Positions 24,095 through 34,817 of a DNA stretch of 64,000 nucleotides are shown in pieces. The translations under genes and the position numbers were made by a program. A model generated the notes under the pieces. It saw only the letters and a list, made by a program, of their open reading frames with translations, was not told the DNA's origin and made no database searches. Positions within the stretch are counted from its first letter, which is position 1, and every line of letters begins with the position of its first letter. This stretch comes from Mytilinidion resinicola (taxonomy: Eukaryota > Ascomycota > Dothideomycetes > Mytilinidiales > Mytilinidiaceae). The stretch lies in contig NW_022985450.1 of the NCBI RefSeq assembly GCF_010093595.1, forward strand, positions 355,083 to 419,082, written 5' to 3'.

Positions 24095-24240
24095 GGTCAA
24101 GCAGTTAGTATATATGATTAAAGCGTTCTCTATTATAGAGGACTAGGTATTTAAATAACTCTTTATTCTTCTATATATTACAATTTTTAATGCGTAGCTT
24201 ATCCCGCTATTCTATATTTCTACTTACTTCATACAAGTCT
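24095..24240. repeat. AT-rich tract, possibly an old mutated transposon remnant
   Basis: A stretch dominated by TA, TT and AT dinucleotides, such as TATATATGATTAAAG and TCTATATATTACAATTTTTAA, stands out from the surrounding mixed-composition DNA. Fungal RIP leaves such TpA-rich traces, but the piece is short and no parent element is visible. Confidence 0.35.
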
Positions 24241-24647
24241 GCAGCGTACCACATACCACTCAATCAAGACAGATCTTGCAGCACGGGTGTCGGCCAACGC
24301 TGACTGCCTTGCTCACACGATCTAGAACTCAGCTCGTAACCCAGTCTCTGGAAGCCTGAGGCTCGACACACAGCCTGCCATCCAGCTGCACCTACGTACA
24401 GGGCTTCAACCACGCCATGCATATCCGGCCTGGCGTGGAAGCCTTCTAGCGCGTCACTCTATTGTAGAAAACTCTTGGTGCCCGCCCTGCCGCAGTGGGG
24501 CTCCGTCGCGCCAAAGGGCGCGCAGCCTCCGCCGAGGAGGAGCGCGTGCCAGGTCTGTGAGCCTTGTCTAAGCGGGCGCGGAGAGAATTTTACGCAATGC
24601 TGCAGCACTACTGGGACAGAGTTTTGCGCCCGCTACGTGGGACAAGA

Positions 24648-24705
24648 GGGCCAAGCGGAGTGAGGCGTGAGAATCGGGGCCAAGCAGCGTGAGGCATGAG
24701 AAAAT
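24648..24705. repeat. Two tandem copies of a 29 bp unit
   Basis: GGGCCAAGCGGAGTGAGGCG and GGGCCAAGCAGCGTGAGGCA start two adjacent 29 bp units, 24648-24676 and 24677-24705, with a few substitutions. The rest of 24055-25466 shows only short unsupported frames. Confidence 0.6.
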
Positions 24706-25466
24706 ACCGCCTGTTGTCTCTTCATATCACAGATACCACAGTTTTGGCCACGGCTTATCGCAGCAGGCCATGTCCAACATTGCTGGGCCGGCTTGGAGTT
24801 TGCTTGGCCGCCGCTCGGAACGGCCTCAAGGTTGACTTCAGGGCGTGTTTTCCGCTCCGCCAAGCTGACTGCGACCGCGCCTTTACTGGGCACACCACTG
24901 GCCTACCCGCATCAGGGAGGAGATGGTGGAGATCCTGGGACACCGCGCGACATGGCAGCCCATCCATGGCACCGTCGCACACGCTGCGGACGGCACGTCG
25001 ACCGTTCATAAGCCTCCGCATTCCCTCGCAAAACACCACCGCCGCAACAGCCCTGGGTTACGAGTATAACACCGTGCCCTTCCCTCGACAGCCCTGCACT
25101 TTCGAGCCTCGAGGCTGTGTGCTCCTGGTTTTCAGTGCGAGTGCCTGAGCTCTCAGCCTGACGGACCCGCGTAAGCTTCGAAAGATCCTCTTCGGATTCT
25201 GAATCGGTATGTGCATTTCTCTTCATTTCATCCCTGCCTTCTCGTTGCACGTCGTTACATTATGTATTCTCTGTACTCGAAATCTGCGAGTCCAGACCCT
25301 TTCTAGCACCCTACGCCAATGAGAATGCAACGTTCAATAGACGGGAGCCGGGTGTGGCGCCGTCCTTAATCCAGGTAGCCGCTCAACCCTTTGCACGTCA
25401 CTCGACCACCTGCCCGCACACACCAGGTGTGAAAAAAGTAGCACGCTCATCGAGCACGCTGCCTCA

Positions 25467-25608
25467 TGTGTATGTACACCTGTCTGCCACGGCTTGGAGT
25501 GCTCCAAAGGGTTTCCCAAAAGCGCAAAGCAAAGAGCTTCCATGGCTTTCATATATTGGGAGAATGCAATGAAGCACCCCAAGCAGTGGCAAACATGCGT
25601 ACACACCC
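25467..25608. mobile_element. 142 bp foldback (MITE-like) element upstream of the permease
   Basis: The left arm (TGCCACGGCTTGGAGTGCTC and neighbours) is the imperfect inverted repeat of the right arm (GAAGCACCCCAAGCAGTGGC). The pairing continues towards the centre, so nearly the whole element can fold into one hairpin. The terminal arm also resembles the terminal repeat of MITE copy A (GCTTGGGGTGC core), so it is probably a relative with a different interior. It ends about 105 bp before the permease start codon. Confidence 0.6.
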
Positions 25609-25713
25609 ACGACATGTTCTACAATGCCACATTGTTTATGCCCCGCGTGCTGCACTATCATAACAAACCTCTCAAGAACGCTTTTCTAACTTCCACCAGA
25701 AACATCATCCGCC

Positions 25714-27592
25714 ATGGCCATCTGGAACAGGAAGAGCCACTCTTCCGACGTCAGCCCACAGCGGAGCGAGGAATACGGCGACAAGAATGCATACAACCCC
25801 ACCGAGTATCCCGCCGGGGAATACCCGCAAGAAGGAGTCATGGTGGAGCCAGGAAGCGGCCAAACCAAGCTCACGCGAGGTCTCAAATCTCGGCATATTA
25901 CTATGATCGCAATTGGGGGCGCTATTGGAACTGGTCTCATCATCGGCACGGGCGCTGCGCTTGCGAAGGCTGGCCCGGCCAGTATCCTCATCAGTTATGC
26001 GTTCGTCGGTGTGCTTGTCTATATGGTCATGTGTGGCCTGGGAGAGATGGCTGCTTGGCTTCCCCTGGGCAGTGGTTTCTCGGGTTATGCAACTCGTTTC
26101 TGTGATCCTGCCCTCGGTTTCGCTCTGGGATACGTGAGTATCAAATTCAATGCTATTCACCGACACTTCTGACATCTTGCAGACCTACTGGTTCAAATAC
26201 ATCATCGTCACCCCTAATCAGCTCACCGCAGCAGCACTCGTAATACAATATTGGTGCCCACCCGAAAAGGTAGGGTAATCCCGGCGTCTTATTTATCGTC
26301 ACGCTCACCATCAACAGGTCAACCCCGGTGTCTTTATCGCCGTATTCTTTGTCGTCATCCTCACCATCAACTACTTTGGAGTCAAATTCTTCGGTGAATT
26401 CGAGTTCTGGCTCAGCAGTATCAAGGTTCTCGTTATCATTGGCTTGATCCTGTTGTCCCTTATCCTGGCCCTTGGGGGTGGCCCCACCCATGACCGTACT
26501 GGCTTTAGGTACTGGAAGAACCCCGGCGCTTTCAAGCCCTACATCGAAAGTAAGGAATTATGAGATCAGCTCTATAGCAAGTGTGCTAATCATGCAACAG
26601 CTGGGAGTGGAGGCAAATTCCTCGGTTTCTGGAGCTCCATGATTACGGCTGTGTTCGCCTACCTCGGTACCGAACTCGTTGGCGTGACTGTCGGAGAGGC
26701 CCAGAACCCAAGGAAGACAATTCCTCGCGCCATCAAGTTGACCTTCTTCCGTATCATGTTCTTCTACGTCCTCAGTGTCTTTTTCTTGGGCATGATCGTT
26801 CCGTACAACTCCAAAGAGCTCATCTTTGCCAACAAGCAGGGTAGCAAGGCGTCCGCCTCTCCATTCGTGGTTGCCATTTCCATTGCTAAAATCAAGGTCC
26901 TCCCTGGATTCATCAACGGCTGTATCCTGCTCTTCGTCTTCAGCGCAGCCAATTCTGACCTCTACATTGCCTCCCGTACCATCTACGGTCTTGCCTCCAT
27001 GGGCAAGGCTCCCCGCATCCTCGCCAGAACCGACAAACGCGGTGTTCCGATATTCGCCCTTGGTCTCTCCGCGCTCTTCTGCCTTCTCGCTTTCATGAAC
27101 GTCAGCGACGACTCCAAGATAGTCTTCGGCTACTTCGTCAATCTCGTTACTATGTTCGGTCTCCTCGCCTGGATCTCCATTCTGGTCACCCATATCTACT
27201 TCGTGCGCGCCCGCCACGCCCAAGGCATCACCAACGACCAGATGCCGTATGTCGCCCCCTGCGGCATCTGGGGCTCCTACATTGCCCTTTTCTTCTGCTG
27301 CCTCATCGCCATCACCAAGAATTTCAACGTCTTCACCAAAGGCGACTATGGATCCTTCGACTACAAGAACTTCATCACCGGCTACCTTGGCATCCCCCTA
27401 TACCTCATCATGATCTTCGGGTACAAGCTGATCATGAAGGAAGAGGGTGTCAGGCCTATGCACGCGGACTTCTACTCTGGAAAGGCGGAGATCGATGCCG
27501 AGGAGGCAGAGTTCCTAGCTCAGCAAGCGGAGAAGCACCAGAATCCACAGGGTGGCTGGTTCTATCGGACGTTTGTGTCGTGGTTGTTCTAA
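25714..27592 (+). CDS. Amino acid permease, dicarboxylic (DIP5) type
   Basis: Four exons: 25714-26133, 26183-26269, 26318-26549 and 26601-27592. Introns are 49, 48 and 51 bp and the product is 576 aa. After a polar N-terminal tail the YAT-family signature appears: TRGLKSRHITMIAIGGAIGTGLIIGTG, here cited in parts as RHITMIAIGGAIGTG and LIIGTG. GTELVGVTVGEAQNPRKTIP and about twelve hydrophobic segments follow. The C-terminal tail is acidic (EIDAEEAEF). Proteins of this kind import amino acids through the plasma membrane with protons; the DIP5 assignment rests on overall resemblance and is moderate. Intron 2 looks like a degenerate copy of the start of exon 3. A foldback element lies just upstream. 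Confidence 0.9.
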
Positions 27593-30387
27593 GCGTGAAG
27601 CGTCTTGTTTTGGATTCGATTTACGATCGCTATTCCTTGAGATTTACGAAGATAGAGGCACGTTCGTGAGCATGATAGTATGCTAGAGATTGCGTCAGTG
27701 ATTTATTTGGACGATATACCATGTATCGAAATGCCATCTGAGCGTTACTATAATTTTGGTGTCTTGACTGCGTGGAAACTAACTAATCGCAGCTCTGTGA
27801 ATTCCTTTGGCCAAGTCCTACGCATCTTGAGCATTCATTTTAACAAGCTTAGTTCTTAGTCTTTCTTTCCTTCGCTTTCCTTTTCATTTACCATGGATCA
27901 CCCTTTTATCTCAAACGCAAAACTACCATATAGGACGGCTTGATTCCAATACCCAGATGACCCTTTTGGATATGATAATGACCAATGCGCTTGATGATCT
28001 GCTGCCCAAGCTTCAATATTTGGAAATCTGCAATATCCTTATACGCAGACTATGCTTGGGTGTATATGCCACCCTCTCCATAATCTATTGGAAGGGAGAT
28101 GACGAATTTTGGTATCATGAGCTGGATTCCTGCCTTACCTACCACTGCCTCGACATAGCCTTCCGTAGCGATGGCTAATTTGACTTGGACGATACTGTGA
28201 TAGTCATAATTTGCGAGCGAGTTGACATTCATTGGTAGCACATGCCCGTAATCTGACTTGCCGAAGTCGACCATCTATTCTCCGATATCTTAAAGCAGGT
28301 ATTTGAGATCTGGAGTCATATTTCATGGAAAAGGACCCGGATCTATCGCACCACTACGATAATACTATATTTGGATGATATCGTGAATGCCATGAGTCAC
28401 GTGCAATTGAAATTCATTGGTGGAACGTGCCCATACTCCTCCTCATTGGATCTGGCCACGTGACATTCTTTCATCCACTTGCTGGGGCCTCAGATCCTCC
28501 CTATCGCTGCGCCTCTGGAGATCTGCTCATCTCAGCATTCGAACATGCAGGGAGGGGGGATACGTTGGTCGAATTCAGCTAGCGTGTGGCGCTGAATGAG
28601 GCGCGACCCCAACGACGTCCGTTCGCACCACCCCTCAACACTGCCTTTGCTATCACGAGTGTCACTGATCCTCTCTCCTCACTTTTCGAGTACCAGTCGG
28701 ACAAAGAATCGGCTTTCCAGATGCAGACCGGGACCGCCGTGTACTTCCCGTCACCTACACAGCCCACTGACGAGCAAGTCCCTTCTTACCAGCCATCATT
28801 CACAACGTCACCTAGACCGGCTGCCGGAAGCTCATGTGCTCTGTCCTTCATTTCGGGCCTCCGATCTCGGGCCGGCATGCTCATATGCCAGAGTTGGTAA
28901 GCCGGCGTGCCGACTCAAGGCTGCCATAAGATTTCAGCCTTATTCGCACCGGAACAACGAAGAGGCGCGGCGATCGCCTTCTCCAGCGCAAGGCCCCGTG
29001 TTACGTATGATCAGAAATGCGCAGTACCTAGCGCTCGTCGTCCCGTTGCCGTGCAGAGTAGGCGTTGGGCGTCGGAAAAATCCTTCTCCTGTTAGGTGGC
29101 TGAGTGCTCTCTCCTCTGTCACCTGAATAGCAGCACTGTAGGAGCAAGCCCTGGAATGAGGATATGGAGACGCTAATCGTATGACTCCTTGGGCGCCTCG
29201 GTTGTCGTTGACAGCGAGTTTGGACGACGCTGCTGCGACGATGGCTTCAAGAAACCGCCAGGAGCAGTACTCCTTAGTCCGACTCTGGGCGCACATCATA
29301 GCCGCGCTGTTTCTGCACCCCGCGTCTATGTTTCTGATCTACCGATCAAGCTCGCTTGCAAGCAAGATGCTCCAATCGGAGTGAGGCTCGACTAAGTCAA
29401 CTTGCACCGCGACTCGCACTACATCACCGGACTCTCCCTCTGCCCCGGTGAGAAAGGCATATACTATGGACAATACCTGCTAATTGACCGCTTTCAAGTC
29501 ATGGGGATTGCCTCCAGTGCTCGATTGGCGCGCGTAATGCCCGTCTGTAGCGCTGAGGCTGTGCTGCTCTGCCGCGTATCCAGGGTGAGGCTGTTTGGCA
29601 TCGTCGAACTTTTCATACATTGGGCGTTGGAGCTCCCACAGTCCTGCTTTTCACGGTTGTCCAGTATGACAGCTTCATCGTAAGGCGCTCACCATGTTGT
29701 CGCCTCTTCAGGCTACTCTTTTCTCGCCGGGGCGGCGAAAGAGCACGGGGCTTCAGGTATCATTCTCCTTTTTCTGGCATCGACAGTGAAGTTTCTGCTC
29801 TGTAGACGCCCTTAACGTAGTCTTTATATACCCCCTTCTCTCACCGTAGACTGCATCCTCATCCACCTCACTTCGGCTTTCAGCTACTCTTCCAGCCACT
29901 TTTTCGATCAGCTCAGGCTTTCTCTTCATCGAACGCTCCATACTCTCTAGTCACACACCTGCGCCGTTAGATTCGACCTAGGATCTAACTGCATTGTTTT
30001 CACCGTCTTCAGCTTGTGGTCTCAGGCCCCTTCAACTCTCCTCAGGCCCATTCAATCACCGCCTTCCAGCTTGTCAAGCCTCCTGAAGCGGTTTCTCCCT
30101 GTACCACTCGTCGGCATCTCCGTAGCACTCCAATCCCCACCGCTCTCGTAGATAGTCTACGGAATCGTCCACAGGCGGTTTTAGCTGGAATTGTCATACC
30201 TCCCTCCGCTCTAGCCTTACCTCAAGTTTCCGTGGCACTGGACCCCTTCCGTCAACCAATCTCATCTGCCTACGTTCGCTATCTACGTTCACCGTAGGCG
30301 GATTTCGCTCGCCATCCTCATCGGGAAAGACCTTAGATCCTCTTCTTCAAGGGAACCTAAACAATCACCTCCCCTCCCATAGTGAAT
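27593..30387. other. Long intergenic region without a supported gene
   Basis: 2.8 kb. Frames on both strands around 28.6-29.7 kb are short and unsupported. The only frame with a somewhat protein-like composition is the minus-strand one at 28050-28274, listed separately. The part from 29.8 to 30.38 kb is pyrimidine-rich and probably leader or promoter of the cysteine-rich gene. Confidence 0.4.
28050..28274 (-). CDS. Unrecognised 74-codon open frame, possible gene remnant
   Basis: Starts with ATG at 28274 and reads MVDFGKSDYGHVLPMNVNSL at its beginning and ends GEGGIYTQA. The composition is protein-like (balanced hydrophobic and polar residues, few Arg or Ser runs). There is no recognised family, no upstream exon and no signal peptide. 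It may be a gene relic or chance. Confidence 0.2.
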   Translation of the reverse strand: MVDFGKSDYGHVLPMNVNSLANYDYHSIVQVKLAIATEGYVEAVVGKAGIQLMIPKFVISLPIDYGEGGIYTQA

Positions 30388-30807
30388 ATGGCAGACACGG
30401 TCCCCGCCGGCCTATGGGTCTGCTGCCAGTGTAATACTGGCAACCCCATCGCCCATCACGCCGCCTGTCCCCATCCCTGTAACCATATAAGGTGCGAGTC
30501 CTGCAAGAACCCCGGCGACGCATACACCGCTGCCGGTGGTCTTTTCCCTTCCATAGACTCCTTCAAGTGTGACTCTACCCTGGGGTCTACAAGACAACCT
30601 GCCGCTCCTCCCCATTTGGCGTATGCTGAACCGACCAAGGATACCTTGTGCCCGTCTATTGTCCCTGTCTTCACCTACCCTATCTTCAGAGCCCCTGGCG
30701 ACATGTGGGAGTGCTGTGCTTGCGGCGCAGAGAATTTCTGCGGCAACGCCCCTGAACTTTGCCCCCTCTGCCCCCACTACCGATGCTCGGACTGCAAGAA
30801 TCTATAG
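30388..30807 (+). CDS. Small protein with two cysteine-rich (zinc-ribbon-like) modules
   Basis: Single exon, 139 aa. Two modules frame a linker: LWVCCQCNTGNP...CPHPCNHIRCESCK near residues 7-37 and MWECCACGAENFCG...CPLCPHYRCSDCK near 104-138. Each has the pattern W-x-C-C-x-C...C-x2-C-x-H-x2-C-x2-C, expected to bind zinc. No signal peptide, so not a typical secreted effector. The related gene at 56.1 kb on the other strand shares the pattern, so this is a lineage family present at least twice. The molecular role is unknown; similar folds bind proteins or nucleic acids. The ATG at 30388 is preferred because the in-frame codons before it have no ATG. Confidence 0.75.
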   Translation: MADTVPAGLWVCCQCNTGNPIAHHAACPHPCNHIRCESCKNPGDAYTAAGGLFPSIDSFKCDSTLGSTRQPAAPPHLAYAEPTKDTLCPSIVPVFTYPIFRAPGDMWECCACGAENFCGNAPELCPLCPHYRCSDCKNL

Positions 30808-32379
30808 CCCAACATGTCTGGCGCCTTATTTCATGCTACATCGTTAGTGCGGCTCTACCAAACCTCAACGACAACGTGCTATCGTTCGACTTGCCTTCAA
30901 GCATTCACGTCGGGTGATCTTATGCACATAACGACCCACTTTCCTCGAATATTTTGACTTGTATTTCCTTTCTAAGCCCCTCACTGTCGTTTGTTTCCCT
31001 TCCTGTAACTCCTTCATGTTCTCCTTTTGCGAATACCCTAGACTGATTTGTTTCCTTTTCCCGCTTATACCTTCTTCTTTCGTAACGTAACGTCTCCCCC
31101 TAGTGTCTTCTTTTCCTGTACTTCCTTTTTGTTCTCTTCTTGCTGGTTCTGAGCTTTTTTTTCTGCTTTTAGCGTTGGATAGCTTTATGATACCCTAGAC
31201 ACTGGCGCTGGTTGGAGGATGCGTTGCTTTTAATTAAACACCCACAGTCTTTTCCGATTATTCTTTCCCGTGTTATGACTTCACTTGTCGTAGCCCATCG
31301 CGTGATCATACCTTTGCTCTTACCTTTTTATCTAGTTACGATCTCAGACTACAAAGATTCTTAAGCTGGAAATATATTTCGTGGTACCGGAGTTCTCCTA
31401 ACGTTGCCAGGTACGCTTACATAGCATCCATCTCTCCCTTATAAGGACCGTACATTCAGAACCTCTGCATCTCTTTTAGATCTTCTAAGTATACCAGACG
31501 TCTTTAAACCGTATTAGACATTGTGCAGCATGCTCTCTTCTAGCGGGTCTGATTTCACCTTTACGGACTTGATGCCTTGCGCCGACTTCCGAAATAACGG
31601 CGAGCCAGATTGATAACACCAGTTATGCAGCAACAGCGCAGAATCTTCGTATTTCTAATTCACGCAGCCCAAGAGATTTAGTCCAAGGTCTATTTCACTG
31701 CACCCTTCCGGAGCCCTCCGAGCTGCTACCTACATCCTCAACGCGATAGTGGCTGAAAATTAGGTGCATGGACCTTCCATCGCGTGCGGAACTTTAAGAA
31801 AGGTTGAAGGGCTTCGTACAGTGATAAGCAAGTGTTTACATCATACAGTTCGCTCCCGTTCAGTTCCCTTCCTTGCCAGCTTGACATGCACCCTTCTTAT
31901 CCCGTCCACCCCGTATGAGCCGTCCAAACTATTACTCAGGTATGGCACGTGCTAATTCTGCCTAGCCGATCCAAAGCGTGTGTCACTGCATGCCCCAGCT
32001 TCAAAGATCAAGGCCGCCACCCGAACTAGAGGCTGCAGAGCTTCACATTCCCTATTTCAATTTTCCATATGCTTCAGGAGATCCCTAAGGCGTTGTTTAG
32101 CACCCCAGCGCAGTACAACTACCCGACCTAGCTTCCGACTTGCATGGTTTCGGGTTGTCTACCCGGAATTCGAAAATGGTAAATATATTACACGTCCTGT
32201 GGAGCGTTGCAGTTGCCCTTCTAGCTATGTCCACGGCCCAGGGCACCCTTAAGGTGTTAGGTACACTCTCAGCGAGGCTATGCTGTACCATCTAATTTTC
32301 GAGGTAGGAGATTTTCGATCATCTCTACTGAGGTCAATCTGCGAGCCCAAGTCGCGTGCTTCGGAACTTTACAATGTAT

Positions 32380-33000
32380 GTAACTTTAAGAAAGGGGGTT
32401 AGAGGACTTCAGATGGCAGTAAGCTGGCGTTACACAAAGTGAGTAACGAACCTTCAATCCACACATTTCAAATCTTTACATCACGTCTTAGTTGGAATTG
32501 TCACGACTCACCAAGAATTCAATCTGGTCTGTGATGTCCGAGATAGCGCCGGCTCAATTCACAATGTCTAATTTTTCATATCCTTATTAAGTTCCGATCA
32601 CCCGTTAGAGAACTTCAGACGCTAGCAAGCAACTGCCAAAAGGCTCAAGATCTTGTTCAATCTACACGGCCCAGTTCGCTACGTTTCATGTTGGCTTCTA
32701 AAACCCCGTCGGGGGACCTCATGCAGCGGCGACCAAGTGTCAAAACGCTCGCAATCGCCTCCGTTCGATTCAAGCTGCCCGGGATTTTGCATCGTATGTT
32801 GCTCTCCTAGAACGTGCTGGAGGCCTTCAGACAACACGTTCGGAATAGTGCCTGTCTAAATCACATTCCCTCGTTCTTTGCATCTTGCGTTGAAATCCGC
32901 AACCTCGTTGGAGGACTTCAGACGACCGCAAGATTTTCTAAACCGTTAGGACTGTTTCATCGCAGAACGGCGCTGGCCACGCTTCTCTGCTGCCTTTGCA
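32380..33000. repeat. Degenerate tandem repeat, period about 95-105 bp in its distal part
   Basis: The core motif recurs as GTTAGAGGACTTCAGATGGC (near 32399), GTTAGAGAACTTCAGACGC (near 32605), GTCGGGGGACCTCATGCAGC (near 32708), GCTGGAGGCCTTCAGACAAC (near 32817) and GTTGGAGGACTTCAGACGAC (near 32909). Several copies are preceded by AAAACC- or AACTTTAAG-like stretches. The last four copies are spaced about 92-109 bp apart; an outlying weaker copy lies near 31800. Confidence 0.5.
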
Positions 33001-33462
33001 GATGGTATATATGTTTTTGGAGACAATTGCGGGTTTGAATTGCGATGTGGGACCTTGACAAAAGGAAAAGGTTCTGATCTCTACCAAGGAAGTACTAAAC
33101 CTACATGTCTGTTAGACATCGACTGGAAAGAGTGTGTCAAATTGGTTTTGGATCCACATCCTAGATATGCCATTATCGTCTATGCAATATTGGCCGCGCC
33201 GCCCTTTTCCCTATCCCATCTCAATCCTATTATCCTACTACACGCACCAGCGCTGAGCATCTAAGATACAGTTCAGCATTGTGCAGTTTATATACCCACC
33301 TAATCCCTCCCTTCATAATTATGTAAACACACAATGCCCACCCTATTCTCCCATAACACGTCCATTGTGGAGCCACAACGCTATGTATCCCATCCCATCA
33401 ACAGTATTGTATACCCACGACGCCCCTCATCCCTCCACAACACCCTAGCCACATCCGCATAA

Positions 33463-33496
33463 ATCCAGCATCAGCAACCATCCAGCATCAGCAACC
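33463..33496. repeat. 17 bp perfect direct duplication
   Basis: ATCCAGCATCAGCAACC occurs twice head to tail, just upstream of the orphan gene at 33587. Confidence 0.75.
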
Positions 33497-33586
33497 CCCT
33501 CAGCATTCCACGTACCCAAATCCAACATTCAAAGGTCCTACCACTCACCACTCACCACTCAACACTCACCTCCCAGCCCCCCCAAA

Positions 33587-34702
33587 ATGCTCGACTACCA
33601 AATCTCCTCCCGCACGATCCCCTACACCTCCACCCCCCTCTCCGACGACGAGCCCGCCGTCCCCATCGAGTCCTACCACGAAACCCACCACCCCAGGTTG
33701 GTGGTAATCCCCCAGCCTTCGCAGCCCCCAACCCTGACATGCGCAGTCTTCCCGTGCCGGCACTGGACGCTGTACCCGTCCGACGGGCTCCAAAAACAGA
33801 GCAAGCAGGAGCTCTACATGAAAGAGCTGCTGCAGCGGCCTCTCCCGCGCGCGCCAGGCATCCGGGACTACGTGTTCGCGGCGACGGGGTGCTCGAACCC
33901 GGCGTGTCGAGGGGAGGCGGCGAAGGCGGAGAAGAGGCGGCGGAAGTGGGCGCGGAACTACGAGGGCTGGCGACTGCTCGCCAATTATAAAGCCGCGGAA
34001 AGGACCATCGTAGCGAGGGCGGAGGAGTTCGTGCGGCGGATTGTGTCCCGACCGAAGGTGGTGAAGAAGATCCGCGATTCGAAGCTAAGGTATTTCGTGT
34101 TTGATGAGGAGAGGAATTGGGAGGAGAAGATCTGGGTTTACCTGTGGGACGAGCTCATGGGGGTCCAGAAGTGGCAGACGGCGATGTGGAAGGCGTTGAA
34201 GAGGGAGGATATGGTTGGCGAGGGTGATGAGGTTGCCTGTGCTTTCCGAAATGAGCTGCTGAAGGCGGCTGAGAAGGTGCAGGTGCTTGAGATGCTCGCG
34301 CTCAATATCAGGGAGTGGGCGAATGATCCGAAAGATCCGATTCTACCCTTGCGGATCGATGAGATCGGCTCCCAGCTGGAGTATCCAGCTCCTCCAGAAA
34401 ACTGGGTAGATGAGGGCCTCAAGAAGCTGCTGTCTAAGCCGCCGAAGTCTGTTGAATCCCCGAGCCAGAATGAGCTTGATGAGGATGACGACATCGAAAT
34501 CATCGAACTGCTAGAGAAAGCGCTTCTTCTGCTTAATTCAGCAAAGGAGTCCGCGGCTTTTGGTAGTTCCAGCCTAGTTCCGAAGCCGGCAAAGAAGAAG
34601 CTGGCTCCAAAGAAAAGGGTAATCGTCCCGGCCATCCCAGACCTCCGTCTCGTCTTTCCACTCACACAGAGCAGAAGACAAAGGTCAGCAGGCCCGCTGT
34701 GA
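33587..34702 (+). CDS. Orphan basic/acidic protein, 371 aa, with duplicated 3' end
   Basis: The single-exon reading gives 371 aa ending at 34702. The protein has an N-terminal TSTPLSDDEPAVPIESYHE segment, a Cys-containing part (FPCRHWTLYP and ATGCSNPACRGEA), a Lys/Arg/Trp-rich middle resembling fungal conserved orphans, and an acidic stretch DEDDDIEIIELLEKA. I do not recognise a domain. The C-terminal VIVPAIPDLRLVFPLTQ is repeated downstream as VLIPAVPDLRLLFPLTQ. An alternative model removes a phase 0 intron at 34619-34706 (GTAATC...ATTAG) and continues to the stop at 34926-34928, giving 417 aa with a Lys-rich tail. Transcript evidence is needed to choose. Confidence 0.6.
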   Translation: MLDYQISSRTIPYTSTPLSDDEPAVPIESYHETHHPRLVVIPQPSQPPTLTCAVFPCRHWTLYPSDGLQKQSKQELYMKELLQRPLPRAPGIRDYVFAATGCSNPACRGEAAKAEKRRRKWARNYEGWRLLANYKAAERTIVARAEEFVRRIVSRPKVVKKIRDSKLRYFVFDEERNWEEKIWVYLWDELMGVQKWQTAMWKALKREDMVGEGDEVACAFRNELLKAAEKVQVLEMLALNIREWANDPKDPILPLRIDEIGSQLEYPAPPENWVDEGLKKLLSKPPKSVESPSQNELDEDDDIEIIELLEKALLLLNSAKESAAFGSSSLVPKPAKKKLAPKKRVIVPAIPDLRLVFPLTQSRRQRSAGPL

Positions 34703-34817
34703 TTAGAAGCCTGCACAAGTTAAAGCAGCTCAAAAAACCGTCATGGACAAGACCCAGGGAAGGAAGGTACTCATCCCAGCAGTACCCGACCTGCGTCTCT
34801 TATTCCCACTAACACAA
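34619..34817 (+). repeat. Tandem duplication of coding sequence, period 148 bp
   Basis: The 51 bp beginning GTAATCGTCCCGGCCATCCC at 34619 and the 51 bp beginning GTACTCATCCCAGCAGTACC at 34767 are identical at 38 of 51 positions by hand count. Most differences leave the encoded peptide the same or similar. The intervening DNA is less conserved. The duplicated unit supplies a candidate GT donor in front of the first copy. Confidence 0.75.

Larger units (their letters stand above)
30808..33586. other. Long intergenic region with degenerate repeats
   Basis: 2.8 kb without a supported gene. From 30.9 to 31.4 kb the plus strand is pyrimidine-rich. From about 31.8 to 33.0 kb a recurring GGAGGACTTCAGAC-like motif appears (listed separately). 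Frames here are short and broken. Confidence 0.4.

Noticed and set aside
24475..25466. Possible gene in the GC-rich gap upstream of the permease
   Set aside because: Frames on both strands are Arg/Pro-rich, broken and without family resemblance.
25334..25663. Small frames on both strands around the foldback element
   Set aside because: They exist because the DNA is palindromic; the two strands encode near-identical nonsense peptides.
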